DNA from: Streptomyces caelestis
GTDB lineage: Bacteria > Actinomycetota > Actinomycetes > Streptomycetales > Streptomycetaceae
Direction: 5' to 3'
DNA: 64,000 bases
Assembly (NCBI RefSeq): GCF_001279005.1
Contig: NZ_LGCN01000208.1
Location: 1-64,000 of the forward strand
Part shown: positions 25,495 through 33,985 of the stretch, one piece after another
Layout: each line of letters begins with the position of its first letter
How positions within the stretch are numbered: the stretch's first letter is position 1
Notes under the pieces: generated by a model
Told to the model about the DNA's origin: nothing
The model's database searches: none
What the model saw: the letters and a program-made list of their open reading frames with translations, nothing else
Position numbers and translations under genes: made by a program

Positions 25495-26652
25495 TCAGCT
25501 TTCCGTCGCCGGAGAACCGCTGGTGGAAGCCGTCTGACGGAACAGCCATGCGGATTTCAGCTCGGCGTATCCGGGCTTGATGACGTCATTGATCATGGCC
25601 AGTCGTTCATCGAAAGGAATGAACGCGGATTTCATCGCATTGACGGAGAACCACTGCATGTCGTCGAGCGTGTAGCCGAACGCCTCGACCAGGTGCTCGA
25701 ACTCCCGGCTCATGGTGGTGTGGGACATCAGGCGGTTGTCGGTGTTCACCGTGGCCCGGAAGTGCAGCCGGCGCAGCAGGCCGATGGGGTGTTCGACGTA
25801 CGAGGCGGCGGCCCCCGTCTGGAGGTTGGAGCTCGGGCAGAGTTCCAGCGGGACGCGCTTGTCCCGGACGTAGGAGGCCAGCCGGCCGAGTGCGACCGTG
25901 CCGTCGTCGCGGACCTCGATGTCGTCGATGATGCGCACCCCGTGGCCGAGCCGGTCGGCGCCGCACCACTGGAGGGCCTGCCAGATGGACGGCAGCCCGA
26001 ACGCCTCACCGGCGTGGATGGTGAAGTGGTTGTTCTCCCGCTTCAGGTACTCGAAGGCGTCCAGGTGCCGGGTGGGCGGGTAGCCGGCCTCGGCGCCCGC
26101 GATGTCGAAGCCGACGACGCCCAGGTCCCGGTAGCGGTTGGCGAGTTCGGCGATCTCCAGGGCGCGGGCGGCGTGCCGCATCGCGGTGAGGAGGGCGCCG
26201 ATCCGGATGCGGTGGCCGTTCTCCCTCGCCTTCCGCTCCCCCTGCCGGAAGCCCTCGTCGACCGCCTCGACGACCTCCTCAAGGGTGAGTCCGCCTTCGA
26301 GGTGCTGCTCGGGCGCGTAGCGCACCTCGGCGTAGACGACACCGTCCTCGGCCAGGTCCTCGGCGCACTCGGCGGCGACCCGGACGAGGGCGTCGCGGGT
26401 CTGCATGACCCCGACGGTGTGCGAGAACGTCTCCAGGTACCGCTCCAGGGAGCCGGAGTCGGCGGCCTCCCTGAACCACAGTCCGAGCTTGTCGGGGTCG
26501 GTCTCGGGGAGCCGGCGGTACCCGCTCTCGCGGGCCAGTTCGACGACGGTGGCGGGGCGCAGGCCGCCGTCGAGGTGGTCGTGCAGCAGAACCTTGGGCG
26601 CCCGGCGGATCTGCTCCTTCGTCGGGGTGTTCGCGATGGTCTGGCTCGTCAT
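25495..26652 (-). CDS. add: adenosine deaminase
   Basis: Converts adenosine and deoxyadenosine to inosine and deoxyinosine. The 385-residue amidohydrolase shows the metal pair in LLHDHLDGG, catalytic HAGEAFG (metal-binding His and Glu), the GHGVRI motif, the C-P-S-S-N element and VNTDNRLMS with its metal Asp. Residue count matches actinobacterial Add. The start ATG at 26652 is 6 bases from a TAGAGT -10 hexamer, so leaderless, and the nucleoside palindrome lies just upstream. Inosine would pass to the purine nucleoside phosphorylase. Confidence 0.94.
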   Translation of the reverse strand: MTSQTIANTPTKEQIRRAPKVLLHDHLDGGLRPATVVELARESGYRRLPETDPDKLGLWFREAADSGSLERYLETFSHTVGVMQTRDALVRVAAECAEDLAEDGVVYAEVRYAPEQHLEGGLTLEEVVEAVDEGFRQGERKARENGHRIRIGALLTAMRHAARALEIAELANRYRDLGVVGFDIAGAEAGYPPTRHLDAFEYLKRENNHFTIHAGEAFGLPSIWQALQWCGADRLGHGVRIIDDIEVRDDGTVALGRLASYVRDKRVPLELCPSSNLQTGAAASYVEHPIGLLRRLHFRATVNTDNRLMSHTTMSREFEHLVEAFGYTLDDMQWFSVNAMKSAFIPFDERLAMINDVIKPGYAELKSAWLFRQTASTSGSPATES

Positions 26653-26658
26653 TTCCGC

Positions 26659-26680
26659 ACTCTAACTCCTACGCGCGTAG
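26659..26680 (-). promoter_or_regulatory. add promoter with CTACGCGCGTAG operator
   Basis: On the minus strand the perfect palindrome (26669-26680) is followed after 4 bases by TAGAGT (26664-26659), then 6 bases to the ATG. This matches the pnp and deoC geometry: same operator, leaderless start. Confidence 0.75.
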
Positions 26681-26765
26681 ATCACCGGGTGGACGAATTC
26701 GTCGATATGTAACGGTGATCGCACGGCAGGGTGGAGTACACCCGCACTTCTGAGAATGTTCTGCC

Positions 26766-27527
26766 ATGGCACAGGAAGCGAAGCCGGTTCGCACGGCCCG
26801 GCTGGGGAGGGCGCTCGGCCCGGAGCCGACGGCGGTGAGCGGAGTGGTACTGCTGCTCCCCGGCGGCGAGGAGGTGTCCGGCCGCAGACCGTCCGCCGTG
26901 CTGGCGGCCGCCTCCGTACGCGCCTTGGGGCGCCGTCTCACCCGCGCGGGCCGGGACGAGAGCCTCGCCGCCCATGTCGTCCACTACCGCTATCGGGGCT
27001 GGAACGGCAGCGAGGCGCATCTCGCGCGCGACGCCGCGTGGGCCGCCGACGAGGCCGTACGGCGTTACGGGGACGTCCCCGTCTGCCTCGCCGGGATCGG
27101 CATGGGGGGCAGGGCAGCGCTGCGCGCGGGGGGCCACGAGGCCGTCAACTCCGTGCTGGCGCTGGCCCCCTGGCTGCCGGACGAGGACGTGGCGGCGCCG
27201 CCCGAACCGGTGAAGCAGCTCGTCGGACGGCGGGTGCTGATCGTGCACGGCACGAACGACGCGCGCAGCGATCCCGAGTTGTCGTTCCGGCTGGCGGCGC
27301 GGGCGAAGAAGGCGAACCGGGAGGTGTGCCGGTTCGAGGTCCACGCGGACGGGCACGGCTTGAGCCAGTACCGGGAGGAGGTGCTGGCGCTGGCGGAGGA
27401 CTTCGCGATGGGGGCGTTGTTCGGGCGGGCGTTCTCACGGCCCGTGCAGGATGCCCTGGCGGCGCCTCCGCCGTTGGGGCTGCGGATGCCGCTGGCCGCG
27501 GGGTTCGGCAGGTCGCTGCGGCGGTAG
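26766..27527 (+). CDS. alpha/beta-hydrolase-fold protein without nucleophile Ser
   Basis: A 253-residue alpha/beta-hydrolase-like protein: first strand VVLLLPGGE with an oxyanion-type turn, a Tyr/Arg-rich HVVHYRYRGWNG segment, then the nucleophile elbow, which reads G110-I-G-M-G-G where G-x-S-x-G is expected. Position 112 is Gly, so the usual Ser (or Cys/Asp) is missing. The acid (HGTNDARSD) and His (ADGHGLSQY) regions remain. It is therefore likely a non-catalytic member, or uses a different mechanism. ATG start, divergent from add. Normal high-GC codon use, so it does not look like a decaying gene. Confidence 0.78.
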   Translation: MAQEAKPVRTARLGRALGPEPTAVSGVVLLLPGGEEVSGRRPSAVLAAASVRALGRRLTRAGRDESLAAHVVHYRYRGWNGSEAHLARDAAWAADEAVRRYGDVPVCLAGIGMGGRAALRAGGHEAVNSVLALAPWLPDEDVAAPPEPVKQLVGRRVLIVHGTNDARSDPELSFRLAARAKKANREVCRFEVHADGHGLSQYREEVLALAEDFAMGALFGRAFSRPVQDALAAPPPLGLRMPLAAGFGRSLRR

Positions 27528-27662
27528 CGCCGTGGGGCGGAATGCCGTTTCGCGACTGCGGGCCGCCGGTGGCCGATCGCGCCCACGCGGCGGAGCCGCA
27601 GGTCGATACGGCCCCGCGCCCCTGCGTACGTCGCCCCTGCGTCGGCGGTCGGTCACCCCTGT
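27528..27662. repeat. streptomycete GC-rich intergenic repeat
   Basis: The segment CGCGACTGCGGGCCG ... GCGCCCACGCGGCGGAGCC ... CCCCGCGCCCCTG is of a kind I recognise as recurring between Streptomyces genes. It separates the convergent hydrolase-like and LysR genes and may act as a terminator. Confidence 0.5.
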
Positions 27663-28559
27663 TCAAGCGGGGAGCAAAGCACCCCTCTTGGAGAGCAGGA
27701 ACTTCTTGAAGGCCGCCACCGGGGGCGTGTCCGGGTGGCCGGCCAGCCAGGCCACGCCGATCTCCCTGGCCGCCCTGGGGGCGGTGACCGTCAGCTCGAC
27801 CACTCCGGGGCGGGGGAAGGCCGGCGGGGGCAGGAGGGCCACGCCCAGGCCCGCCGCCACCAGGCCGCGCAGGGTTTCGGCTTCCTCGCCCTCGAAGGCG
27901 ATGCGGGGTGTGAAGCCGGCCCGGATGCAGAGGTCGTCGGTGATGCGGCGCAGGCCGTAGCCGGGTTCCAGGGTCACGAAGGTCTCGTCGGCGGCCTCGG
28001 CGAGCCGGATGCGGCGGCGGCCGGCGAGGCGGTGGTCGGCGGGGACGACCAGGCGCAGCTTCTGCTCGTCGAGGCGGCGGGCGACGAGGTCGGGGGCGTC
28101 GGGCACCGGGGAGGTCAGGCACAGGTCGAGTTCGCCCGCGCGGAGGCGTTCCAGCATGGCCTCGCCGTAGTTCTGGACCAGGCTGAAGCGGATGCGCGGG
28201 TGGTCGGCGCGGAAGGCGTGCAGCAGGCCGGGCACGGTCTCGGCGCCCATGGTGTGCAGGAAGCCGAAGGCGACCTTGCCGGTGGCGGGGTCGGCGTCGG
28301 CGCGCACCTCGTCGGCGGCGCGCTCGATCTCGGCGAGGGCGCGTTCGACGGAGGTGAGGAAGGTGTGGCCGGCCGGGGTGAGGGAGACGGTGCGGCCGTG
28401 GCGGGCGAACAGCTCGACGCCCAGGTCCTGTTCCAGGCGGACCAGCGCCCGGGAGAGGGTGGACTGCGGGACCTGCATCTCCTGGGCGGCGCGGGTGACG
28501 TGCTCGGTGCGGGCGACGCCGGCGAAGTAGGCGAGGCGGGGTGCGAGCAGTCTCGCCAT
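27663..28559 (-). CDS. LysR-family transcriptional regulator
   Basis: A 298-residue LysR protein: N-terminal winged helix-turn-helix (about 1-62; YFAGVARTEHVTRAAQEM, then QSTLSRALVRLEQDLGVELF) and a two-subdomain effector domain (about 90-295; GKVAFGFLHTMG, DLCLTSP, RLRLVVP-like region, LVAAGLGVALLPPP). Start ATG at 28559 begins directly at the DNA-binding domain. It is divergent from the MFS transporter 129 bases away, the classic arrangement in which a LysR activator controls the neighbouring gene. The inducer is unknown. Confidence 0.9.
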   Translation of the reverse strand: MARLLAPRLAYFAGVARTEHVTRAAQEMQVPQSTLSRALVRLEQDLGVELFARHGRTVSLTPAGHTFLTSVERALAEIERAADEVRADADPATGKVAFGFLHTMGAETVPGLLHAFRADHPRIRFSLVQNYGEAMLERLRAGELDLCLTSPVPDAPDLVARRLDEQKLRLVVPADHRLAGRRRIRLAEAADETFVTLEPGYGLRRITDDLCIRAGFTPRIAFEGEEAETLRGLVAAGLGVALLPPPAFPRPGVVELTVTAPRAAREIGVAWLAGHPDTPPVAAFKKFLLSKRGALLPA

Positions 28560-28688
28560 GTCTTCCGTGTCTCGTGTGTCACCGGTCTGTGACAGTCTCC
28601 TCCGTGACCTCTGCTGATGCGCCATGGGAACGATTATGTCGATTCCGTGCATTGGACGGATGAGCGGGGGCGTCCGTAGCTTCGAGGC

Positions 28689-29990
28689 ATGACTCCCGCC
28701 AGTACCGGGGCGTCCACCAGTGTGGGCGCCGTCACATCCGTTCCTTCGACCTCTTCGACCCGGCCCGTCCCCGAGGCCGCCTCCGAGTCCCGGATGTCTC
28801 CGGGCGGACCCGGTTACCGCCGGATGAGTCTCGCCCTGTTCCTCGCGGGCGTCGCGACCTTCGCCCTGCTGTACTCCACCCAGGCCCTGCTGCCGTTGAT
28901 CTCCGGCGACTTCGCGGTGAGCGCGGGTGACGCGAGCTGGACGGTGGCGGCGGCGACCGGTGGCCTGGCGCTGTTCGTGCTGCCGATGAGCGCGCTGTCG
29001 GAGCGTTACGGACGGCGTACGGTCATGACGGCCTCGCTGGCCGTCGCGGTGACCCTCGGCCTGCTGGTGCCGTTCGCGCCGTCGCTGGGCGCGCTGGTGG
29101 CGCTGCGGGCGCTGCAGGGTGCGGCGCTGGCCGGGCTGCCGGCGTCGGCGACGGCGTACCTCGCGGAGGAGGTCACGCCGAAGGCGCTGGTGACCGCGAT
29201 CGGGCTGTTCGTCGCCGGCAACAGTGTCGGCGGGATGAGCGGCCGGGTGATCACCGGCTGGGTGGCGCAGGAGTGGGGCTGGCGGGTCGCCGTCGGGGTG
29301 ATCGGCGTGGTCGCGGTGGCGTGCGCGGTGGCGTTCCGGCTGCTGCTGCCGGCGCCGGAGCACTTCCGTCCGGGTTCGCTGCGGCCTCGGGTGCTGGCGC
29401 GCACCGTCCGGGACCATCTCGCCCATCCGCTGCTGCGGCGGCTGTACGCGATCGGCGCGCTGTTCATGACGGTGTTCGGCGGTGTGTACACGGTCATCGG
29501 GTACCGGCTGACCGAGGCGCCGTTCTCGCTGCCGCAGGGCATCGTAGGTTCGATCTTCCTGGTGTATCTGGTGGGCACGGTCTCGGCTTCGGCCGCCGGA
29601 CGGCTGGTCGGGCGGCTGGGCCGCCGGGGCGCGCTGTACGCGGGGGGCGGGACGACCGCGGCGGGACTGCTGCTGTCGCTGGCCGGGTCGCTGCCGGTGG
29701 TGCTGCTGGGGCTGGTGCTGATCACGGCGGGGTTCTTCGCGGGGCACGCGGTGGCGTCGTCGGCGGTCGGGAAGACGGCGGACGTGGGGCGGGCGCAGGC
29801 GTCGGCCCTGTACCAGTCCGCGTACTACGTGGGGTCCAGTGTGGGCAGCACGGTGGGTGCGCTCGCGTTCCACGCGGGGGGCTGGGGCGGGACGGTGGGC
29901 GTCGGGCTGGTGGCGGTGGCCGGGGTCGCGGCGATCACCCTGGCCGGGACGCGGGCGGCGGCGCGGGCGGCCGTGGTCCGGCCGGCCTGA
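28689..29990 (+). CDS. MFS transporter
   Basis: A 433-residue major-facilitator protein with 12 predicted helices after a Ser/Thr/Pro-rich N-terminal tail (1-38). Family marks: the loop 2-3 motif SERYGRRTVMTAS (G-x-x-x-D/E-R-x-G-R-R) and its weaker repeat RLVGRLGRRGALYAGG in the second half; NSVGGMSGRVITGWVAQEWGWR resembles YnfM/inner-membrane-type exporters of the CynX/YbfB group. It probably exports a small molecule under control of the divergent LysR regulator. The intergenic region has GGAA-N12-TTCC (28627-28646) that could be a LysR site. Confidence 0.86.
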   Translation: MTPASTGASTSVGAVTSVPSTSSTRPVPEAASESRMSPGGPGYRRMSLALFLAGVATFALLYSTQALLPLISGDFAVSAGDASWTVAAATGGLALFVLPMSALSERYGRRTVMTASLAVAVTLGLLVPFAPSLGALVALRALQGAALAGLPASATAYLAEEVTPKALVTAIGLFVAGNSVGGMSGRVITGWVAQEWGWRVAVGVIGVVAVACAVAFRLLLPAPEHFRPGSLRPRVLARTVRDHLAHPLLRRLYAIGALFMTVFGGVYTVIGYRLTEAPFSLPQGIVGSIFLVYLVGTVSASAAGRLVGRLGRRGALYAGGGTTAAGLLLSLAGSLPVVLLGLVLITAGFFAGHAVASSAVGKTADVGRAQASALYQSAYYVGSSVGSTVGALAFHAGGWGGTVGVGLVAVAGVAAITLAGTRAAARAAVVRPA

Positions 29991-29992
29991 CT

Positions 29993-30130
29993 TTCCTCGC
30001 CCCCGCCGCCCCTTCCCGTCCCTGACCCGGGGGCCGCGCCCCCAGTCCCCCGCTTCGGCCCTGGACGGGCCTCGTCCTCGATCGCCGGACGGGCTGAACC
30101 AGCCCGACCTGCGCGTTCGTTCGCCCGAAG
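29993..30130. repeat. streptomycete intergenic repeat (CCCCGCCGCCCCTTCCCG type)
   Basis: Begins CTCGCCCCCGCCGCCCCTTC and ends near GGACGGGCTGAA, with GGGGCCGCGCCCCC in the middle, a layout found at many Streptomyces gene ends. A related copy lies at 41210-41320. Probably a terminator-associated element of the MFS gene. Confidence 0.6.
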
Positions 30131-30202
30131 GGCCGTTGTCAGTGGGCTGCGGTAGCTTCCGAAGTGGTGGACCACGACGACACCGCATGGGGTGGGTGGA
30201 CG

Positions 30203-31219
30203 ATGACGAACGGCACCGCGACGACGACCGACCTGGACGCCAGGCTGGAGGCGCACCGGGTCGAACTGACCGGGTACTGCTACCGGATGCTGGGCTCCTC
30301 CTTCGAGGCGGAGGACGCGGTGCAGGACACGATGATCCGCGCGTGGCGCGGCTACGACAGGTTCGAGGGCCGTTCCAGCCTGCGCTCCTGGCTGTACCGC
30401 ATCGCGACCAACGTCTGTCTGGACATGCTGGCGGCGGGCAACAAGCGGGCCCGGCCGATGGACCTGACGGAGTCCACACCGCTGGCGCGGGCGGCCCTCT
30501 CGCCCCGCCCGGACAGCACGTGGCTGGAGCCGATGCCCGACTCCCGGGTGCTGCCCACGCCCGCCGACCCGGCGGAGGCGGCGGTCGCCAAGGAGTCGGT
30601 GCGGCTCGCCTTCATGGCCGCGCTGCAGCAGCTGCCGGCCAAGCAGCGGGCGGTGCTGATCCTGCGGGAGGTGCTGGCCTGGAGGGCCGGCGAGGTCGCC
30701 GAGCTGCTGGGCACGTCGGTCGCGTCGGTGAACAGCGCGCTCCAGCGGGCCCGCGCGACGCTCGCGGAGCGGCGGCAGCCGGGAGCCGACGCGTCGGTGT
30801 CCGACCCGCTGGACGAGGAGCAGCGGAAACTGCTCGAGCGCTATGTGGCGGCGTTCGAGGGGTACGACATGCCGGCCCTGACCGCGCTGCTGCACGAGGA
30901 CGCCGTCATGACGATGCCGCCGTTCGACCTGTGGCTGACCGGCACCGAGGACATCACGGGCTTCATGACGACGCTGGGCGCCGCCTGCGCGGGTTCGCGG
31001 CTGCTGCCGGTGGAGGTCAACGGGCTGCCGGGCTTCGCGCAGTACAAGCCCGACCCGGAGGCCGGCGGTTTCACGCCGTGGGCGGTCCAGGTGCTGGAGA
31101 TATCAGACGGCCGGATCACCGGGTTCCACTGCTTCCTCGACACCGCGCGGTGGTTCCCGCTGTTCGGGCTGCCCCTCCACCTCGAAGCGGAGGCCGGCCA
31201 GGTCGAGCAGGGCGCGTAG
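30203..31219 (+). CDS. ECF sigma factor with C-terminal SnoaL-like domain
   Basis: A 338-residue sigma-70 factor of the type fused to a SnoaL-like/NTF2-fold C-terminal domain (M. tuberculosis SigG-like, TIGR02960 style). Region 2 (ELTGYCYRMLGSSFEAEDAVQDTMIRAWRGYDRFEG, RSWLYRIATNVCLDML), region 4 (LQQLPAKQRAVLILREVLAWRAGEVAELLGTSVASVNSALQRARATL), then a domain of about 130 residues (LLERYVAAFEGYDMPALTALLHEDAVMTMPP ... GRITGFHCFLDTARWFPLFGLP). In this group no classical anti-sigma gene is needed; the C-terminal domain is thought to regulate activity. ATG 30203 chosen for its GGTGG site; GTG 30164 is possible. Its 3' end overlaps the convergent STAS gene by 117 bases. Confidence 0.85.
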   Translation: MTNGTATTTDLDARLEAHRVELTGYCYRMLGSSFEAEDAVQDTMIRAWRGYDRFEGRSSLRSWLYRIATNVCLDMLAAGNKRARPMDLTESTPLARAALSPRPDSTWLEPMPDSRVLPTPADPAEAAVAKESVRLAFMAALQQLPAKQRAVLILREVLAWRAGEVAELLGTSVASVNSALQRARATLAERRQPGADASVSDPLDEEQRKLLERYVAAFEGYDMPALTALLHEDAVMTMPPFDLWLTGTEDITGFMTTLGAACAGSRLLPVEVNGLPGFAQYKPDPEAGGFTPWAVQVLEISDGRITGFHCFLDTARWFPLFGLPLHLEAEAGQVEQGA

Positions 31220-31459
31220 CGCCGGGGAGGGGTCACGCAGCCGTATCCGGCCCCCTGCCCGGCGGGCGGTGAGCTGGAGCCGGGCGAGCAGGTTCACGGC
31301 GGCGAGACCGGCCGGCCCCAGCCCGGCGACGTCGCAGACGACCACCCGGCCCGGGCCGCCACCGCCTCCCCCGTCCAGCAGCGCCCGCAGCGCGTCGCAG
31401 GGCCCGCTCACCTCTCCCGGGGCGAGGGGGCCGCTGAGCACGAGCACGGGCGGTGTCAT
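31103..31459 (-). CDS. STAS-domain (anti-anti-sigma-like) protein
   Basis: A 118-residue protein with a STAS-like fold: beta-strand PPVLVLSGPLAPGE, RVVVCDVAGLGPAGLAAVNLLARLQLTARRAGGRIRL with an alternating strand/helix layout, then ALRALLDLAGLRFEVEG. The position usually occupied by the phosphorylatable Ser (D-x-S-x-x/x-x-S-G) reads DVAGLGPAGL, so no phospho-Ser is evident. ATG 31459 is one of several in-frame choices. The last 39 codons lie on the opposite strand of the sigma gene's end; both frames look genuine. A link to sigma regulation is suggested by adjacency only. Confidence 0.6.
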   Translation of the reverse strand: MTPPVLVLSGPLAPGEVSGPCDALRALLDGGGGGGPGRVVVCDVAGLGPAGLAAVNLLARLQLTARRAGGRIRLRDPSPALRALLDLAGLRFEVEGQPEQREPPRGVEEAVEPGDPAV

Positions 31460-31637
31460 GGCGTCCACGAGCGGTAGACCGGGCGACGGCGCGCAACTCA
31501 TCGCGACGTGTCGCGGGGCCGGCGCCGTGAGGATCACATTGACCTGAACACGCCCCTCCCCGGAGGGTTGGGTGTATGCGCCATAGATCATCCCCGCCCC
31601 TGCCGCCCGGTTCCCTTCGCGTCCGCGGGGAGCTGCC

Positions 31638-32558
31638 GTGCAGGGGGTGCTGAGCGGATTCCTGGTGATCGCCGTCGTCATCGGCGTCGGCTACGTCATC
31701 GGCCGGCGGGGGCATCTCGGCGCGCAGGGCCGCGAGGTCCTGACGAAGCTGGCGTTCCACGTAGCGTCGCCCGCGCTGCTGTTCACCACGCTCGCCCGGG
31801 CCGACCTGTCGGTGGTCTTCTCCAGCCGGCTCCTGGTCACCGCGCTGAGCACGGCGGCGGTGGCGGGCGTCTTCGTCGCGGTGGGCGTCGTACGCGGCTG
31901 GGGCGTGGGCCGCACCACCATCGGCGCCCTGTGCTCCAGCTACGTCAACTCCGGCAACCTGGGCATCCCGATCGCCGTGTACGTGCTGGGCGACGCCTCG
32001 CTCGTGGCGCCGGTGCTGCTGTTCCAGCTGGTCGGGGTCACGCCGATCGCGCTGACGATCCTCGACCTGTCGACGGCGGGCGAGAAGCAGCCGTTGTGGC
32101 GGCGGGTCCTGACCCCGTTGCGCAACCCGATCGCGGTGGGGTCGCTGGCGGGGGTGGCGGTGTCGGCGGCCGGGATCGGGATACCGGGCCCGGTCTGGGA
32201 CCCGGTGGTCCTGATCGGCAACATGGCGGTCCCCGCCGTGCTGCTCGCCTTCGGCATCTCGCTGCGCGGCAGCGCGCTGCCCCTGCGGGGCGGGGACCGC
32301 GGGGCGGTGCTGCTCGCCGTGGCGCTGAAGGCGGTGGGCCAGCCGCTGGCCGCCTGGGCGCTGGCGGTGGGCGTCTTCGGCCTGCGCGGCGCGCACCTGC
32401 TGGACGTGGTGGTGACCTCGGCCCTCCCGGCCGCCCAGAACCTCTTCACGTACGCGAGCAGCTACCGGGTGGGCGAGAAGCTGGCCCGGGAGGCGATCCT
32501 GGTGTCGACGGTGCTGTCGGTGCCGGTGCTGGTGGTGGTGGCGGCGCTGCTGGGGTGA
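31638..32558 (+). CDS. AEC-family transporter
   Basis: A 306-residue membrane protein with about ten hydrophobic segments in two five-helix halves, typical of the auxin efflux carrier/bile-acid-arsenite superfamily. Starts MQGVLSGFLVIAVVIGVGYVIGRRG; the helix-breaking signature of the first half is CSSYVNSGNLGIPIA and of the second TSALPAAQNLFTYAS. Bacterial members move malate, malonate or amino-acid-like anions; the substrate here is unknown. GTG start. Ends 4 bases before a hairpin shared with the convergent deoA. Confidence 0.88.
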   Translation: MQGVLSGFLVIAVVIGVGYVIGRRGHLGAQGREVLTKLAFHVASPALLFTTLARADLSVVFSSRLLVTALSTAAVAGVFVAVGVVRGWGVGRTTIGALCSSYVNSGNLGIPIAVYVLGDASLVAPVLLFQLVGVTPIALTILDLSTAGEKQPLWRRVLTPLRNPIAVGSLAGVAVSAAGIGIPGPVWDPVVLIGNMAVPAVLLAFGISLRGSALPLRGGDRGAVLLAVALKAVGQPLAAWALAVGVFGLRGAHLLDVVVTSALPAAQNLFTYASSYRVGEKLAREAILVSTVLSVPVLVVVAALLG

Positions 32559-32562
32559 CGGC

Positions 32563-32596
32563 GAACGGGACCGGTGGGGGTCCACCGGTCCCGTTC
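32563..32596. terminator. bidirectional hairpin terminator
   Basis: Perfect 15-base arms GAACGGGACCGGTGG and CCACCGGTCCCGTTC with loop GGGT, between the AEC transporter stop and the deoA stop. Confidence 0.88.
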
Positions 32597-32618
32597 ATCC
32601 ACTCGAGGAAGCCGCTGG

Positions 32619-33902
32619 TCAGGCGATGCGTTCCAGCACCACCGGCGTGGCGGTGAAGTCCGTGCCGGGGGCCTCGATGTCGTAGGAGCCCTCGAGGGAG
32701 CGGAGCGCGTAGTCGAAGCGTTCCGGGGTGTCCGTGTGGAGGGTCAGGAGGGGCTGGCCCTCGGTGACCGGGTCGCCGGGCCTGGCGTGGAGTTCGACGC
32801 CCGCGCCGGCCTGGACCGGGTCCTCCTTGCGGGCGCGGCCCGCGCCGAGGCGCCAGGCGGCGACGCCGATGTCGTAGGCGTCGAGGCGGGTGAGGACGCC
32901 GGAGGACGGGGCCTTGACGACATGCTGTTCGCGCGCGACCGGCAGCTGCGCGTCCGGGTCGCCGCCCTGCGCCGAGATCATGCGGCGCCAGACGTCCATC
33001 GCGGAGCCGTCGGCGAGGGCCCTCGCCGGGTCGGCGTCCTTCAGACCGGCCGCGTCGAGCATCTCGCGGGCCAGGGCCAGGGTCAGCTCCACGACGTCCG
33101 CGGGGCCGCCGCCCGCCAGCACCTCGACCGACTCGCGGACCTCCAGCGCGTTGCCGGCGGTCAGGCCGAGCGGGGTGGACATGTCGGTGAGGAGGGCGAC
33201 CGTCCGCACTCCGGAGTCGGTGCCCAGGCCGACCATGGTGCGGGCCAGTTCGCGGGCGTCGTCGATCGTCTTCATGAAGGCGCCGGTGCCCACCTTCACG
33301 TCGAGGACCAGGGAGCCGGTGCCCTCCGCGATCTTCTTCGACATGATGGACGAGGCGATCAGGGGGATCGCCTCGACCGTGCCCGTGACGTCCCGGAGCG
33401 CGTACAGCTTCTTGTCCGCCGGGGCCAGCCCGTCACCGGCCGCGCAGATCACCGCGCCGGTGCCGTCCAGCACCGACAGCATCTCCTCGTTGGAGAGCAG
33501 CGCGCGCCAGCCGGGGATCGACTCCAGCTTGTCGAGGGTGCCGCCGGTGTGGCCGAGGCCGCGGCCGGAGAGCTGGGGGACGGCCGCGCCGCAGGCCGCG
33601 ACGAGGGGGGCCAGCGGGAGGGTGATCTTGTCGCCGACGCCGCCGGTGGAGTGCTTGTCGGCGGTGGGGCGGGACAGGGACGAGAAGTCCATGCGCTCGC
33701 CGGAGGCGATCATCGCGGCGGTCCAGCGGGCGATCTCGCTCCGGTTCATGCCGTTGAGGAGGATCGCCATCGCGAGCGCCGACATCTGCTCGTCGGCCAC
33801 CTCCCCGCGGGTGTACGCGTCGATCACCCAGTCGATCTGCTCGTCGCTGAGTTCGCCGCGGTCCCGCTTGGTGCGGATGACGGAGATGGCGTCCATGGCC
33901 AT
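32619..33902 (-). CDS. deoA: thymidine (pyrimidine-nucleoside) phosphorylase
   Basis: Splits thymidine, deoxyuridine (and possibly uridine) with phosphate to base and deoxyribose-1-phosphate. The 427 residues show the family motif SGRGLGHTGGTLDKLESIPG, the phosphate loop DKHSTGGVGDK, LVLDVKVGTGAFMK with catalytic Lys/Arg regions, and a C-terminal alpha/beta domain. ATG at 33902 follows AAGGA; a second ATG comes two codons later. It is the last gene of the import operon: 83 bases after cdd with a hairpin in that gap, and followed by a strong terminator. Confidence 0.94.
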   Translation of the reverse strand: MAMDAISVIRTKRDRGELSDEQIDWVIDAYTRGEVADEQMSALAMAILLNGMNRSEIARWTAAMIASGERMDFSSLSRPTADKHSTGGVGDKITLPLAPLVAACGAAVPQLSGRGLGHTGGTLDKLESIPGWRALLSNEEMLSVLDGTGAVICAAGDGLAPADKKLYALRDVTGTVEAIPLIASSIMSKKIAEGTGSLVLDVKVGTGAFMKTIDDARELARTMVGLGTDSGVRTVALLTDMSTPLGLTAGNALEVRESVEVLAGGGPADVVELTLALAREMLDAAGLKDADPARALADGSAMDVWRRMISAQGGDPDAQLPVAREQHVVKAPSSGVLTRLDAYDIGVAAWRLGAGRARKEDPVQAGAGVELHARPGDPVTEGQPLLTLHTDTPERFDYALRSLEGSYDIEAPGTDFTATPVVLERIA

Positions 33903-33932
33903 GGCTGGCGTTCCTTCCGGGGTGCGAAGGGT

Positions 33933-33978
33933 GCGGCCCCTCCGGTCGACGGTAACGGCTGTCGCCCGGAGGGGCCGC
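33933..33978 (-). terminator. hairpin in the cdd-deoA gap (partial terminator or processing site)
   Basis: Arms GCGGCCCCTCCGG and CCGGAGGGGCCGC, 13 bases each and perfect, with a 20-base loop. Placed between cdd and deoA on the operon strand, so it may reduce deoA expression relative to upstream genes or end some transcripts. Confidence 0.55.
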
Positions 33979-33985
33979 GGGGTGA

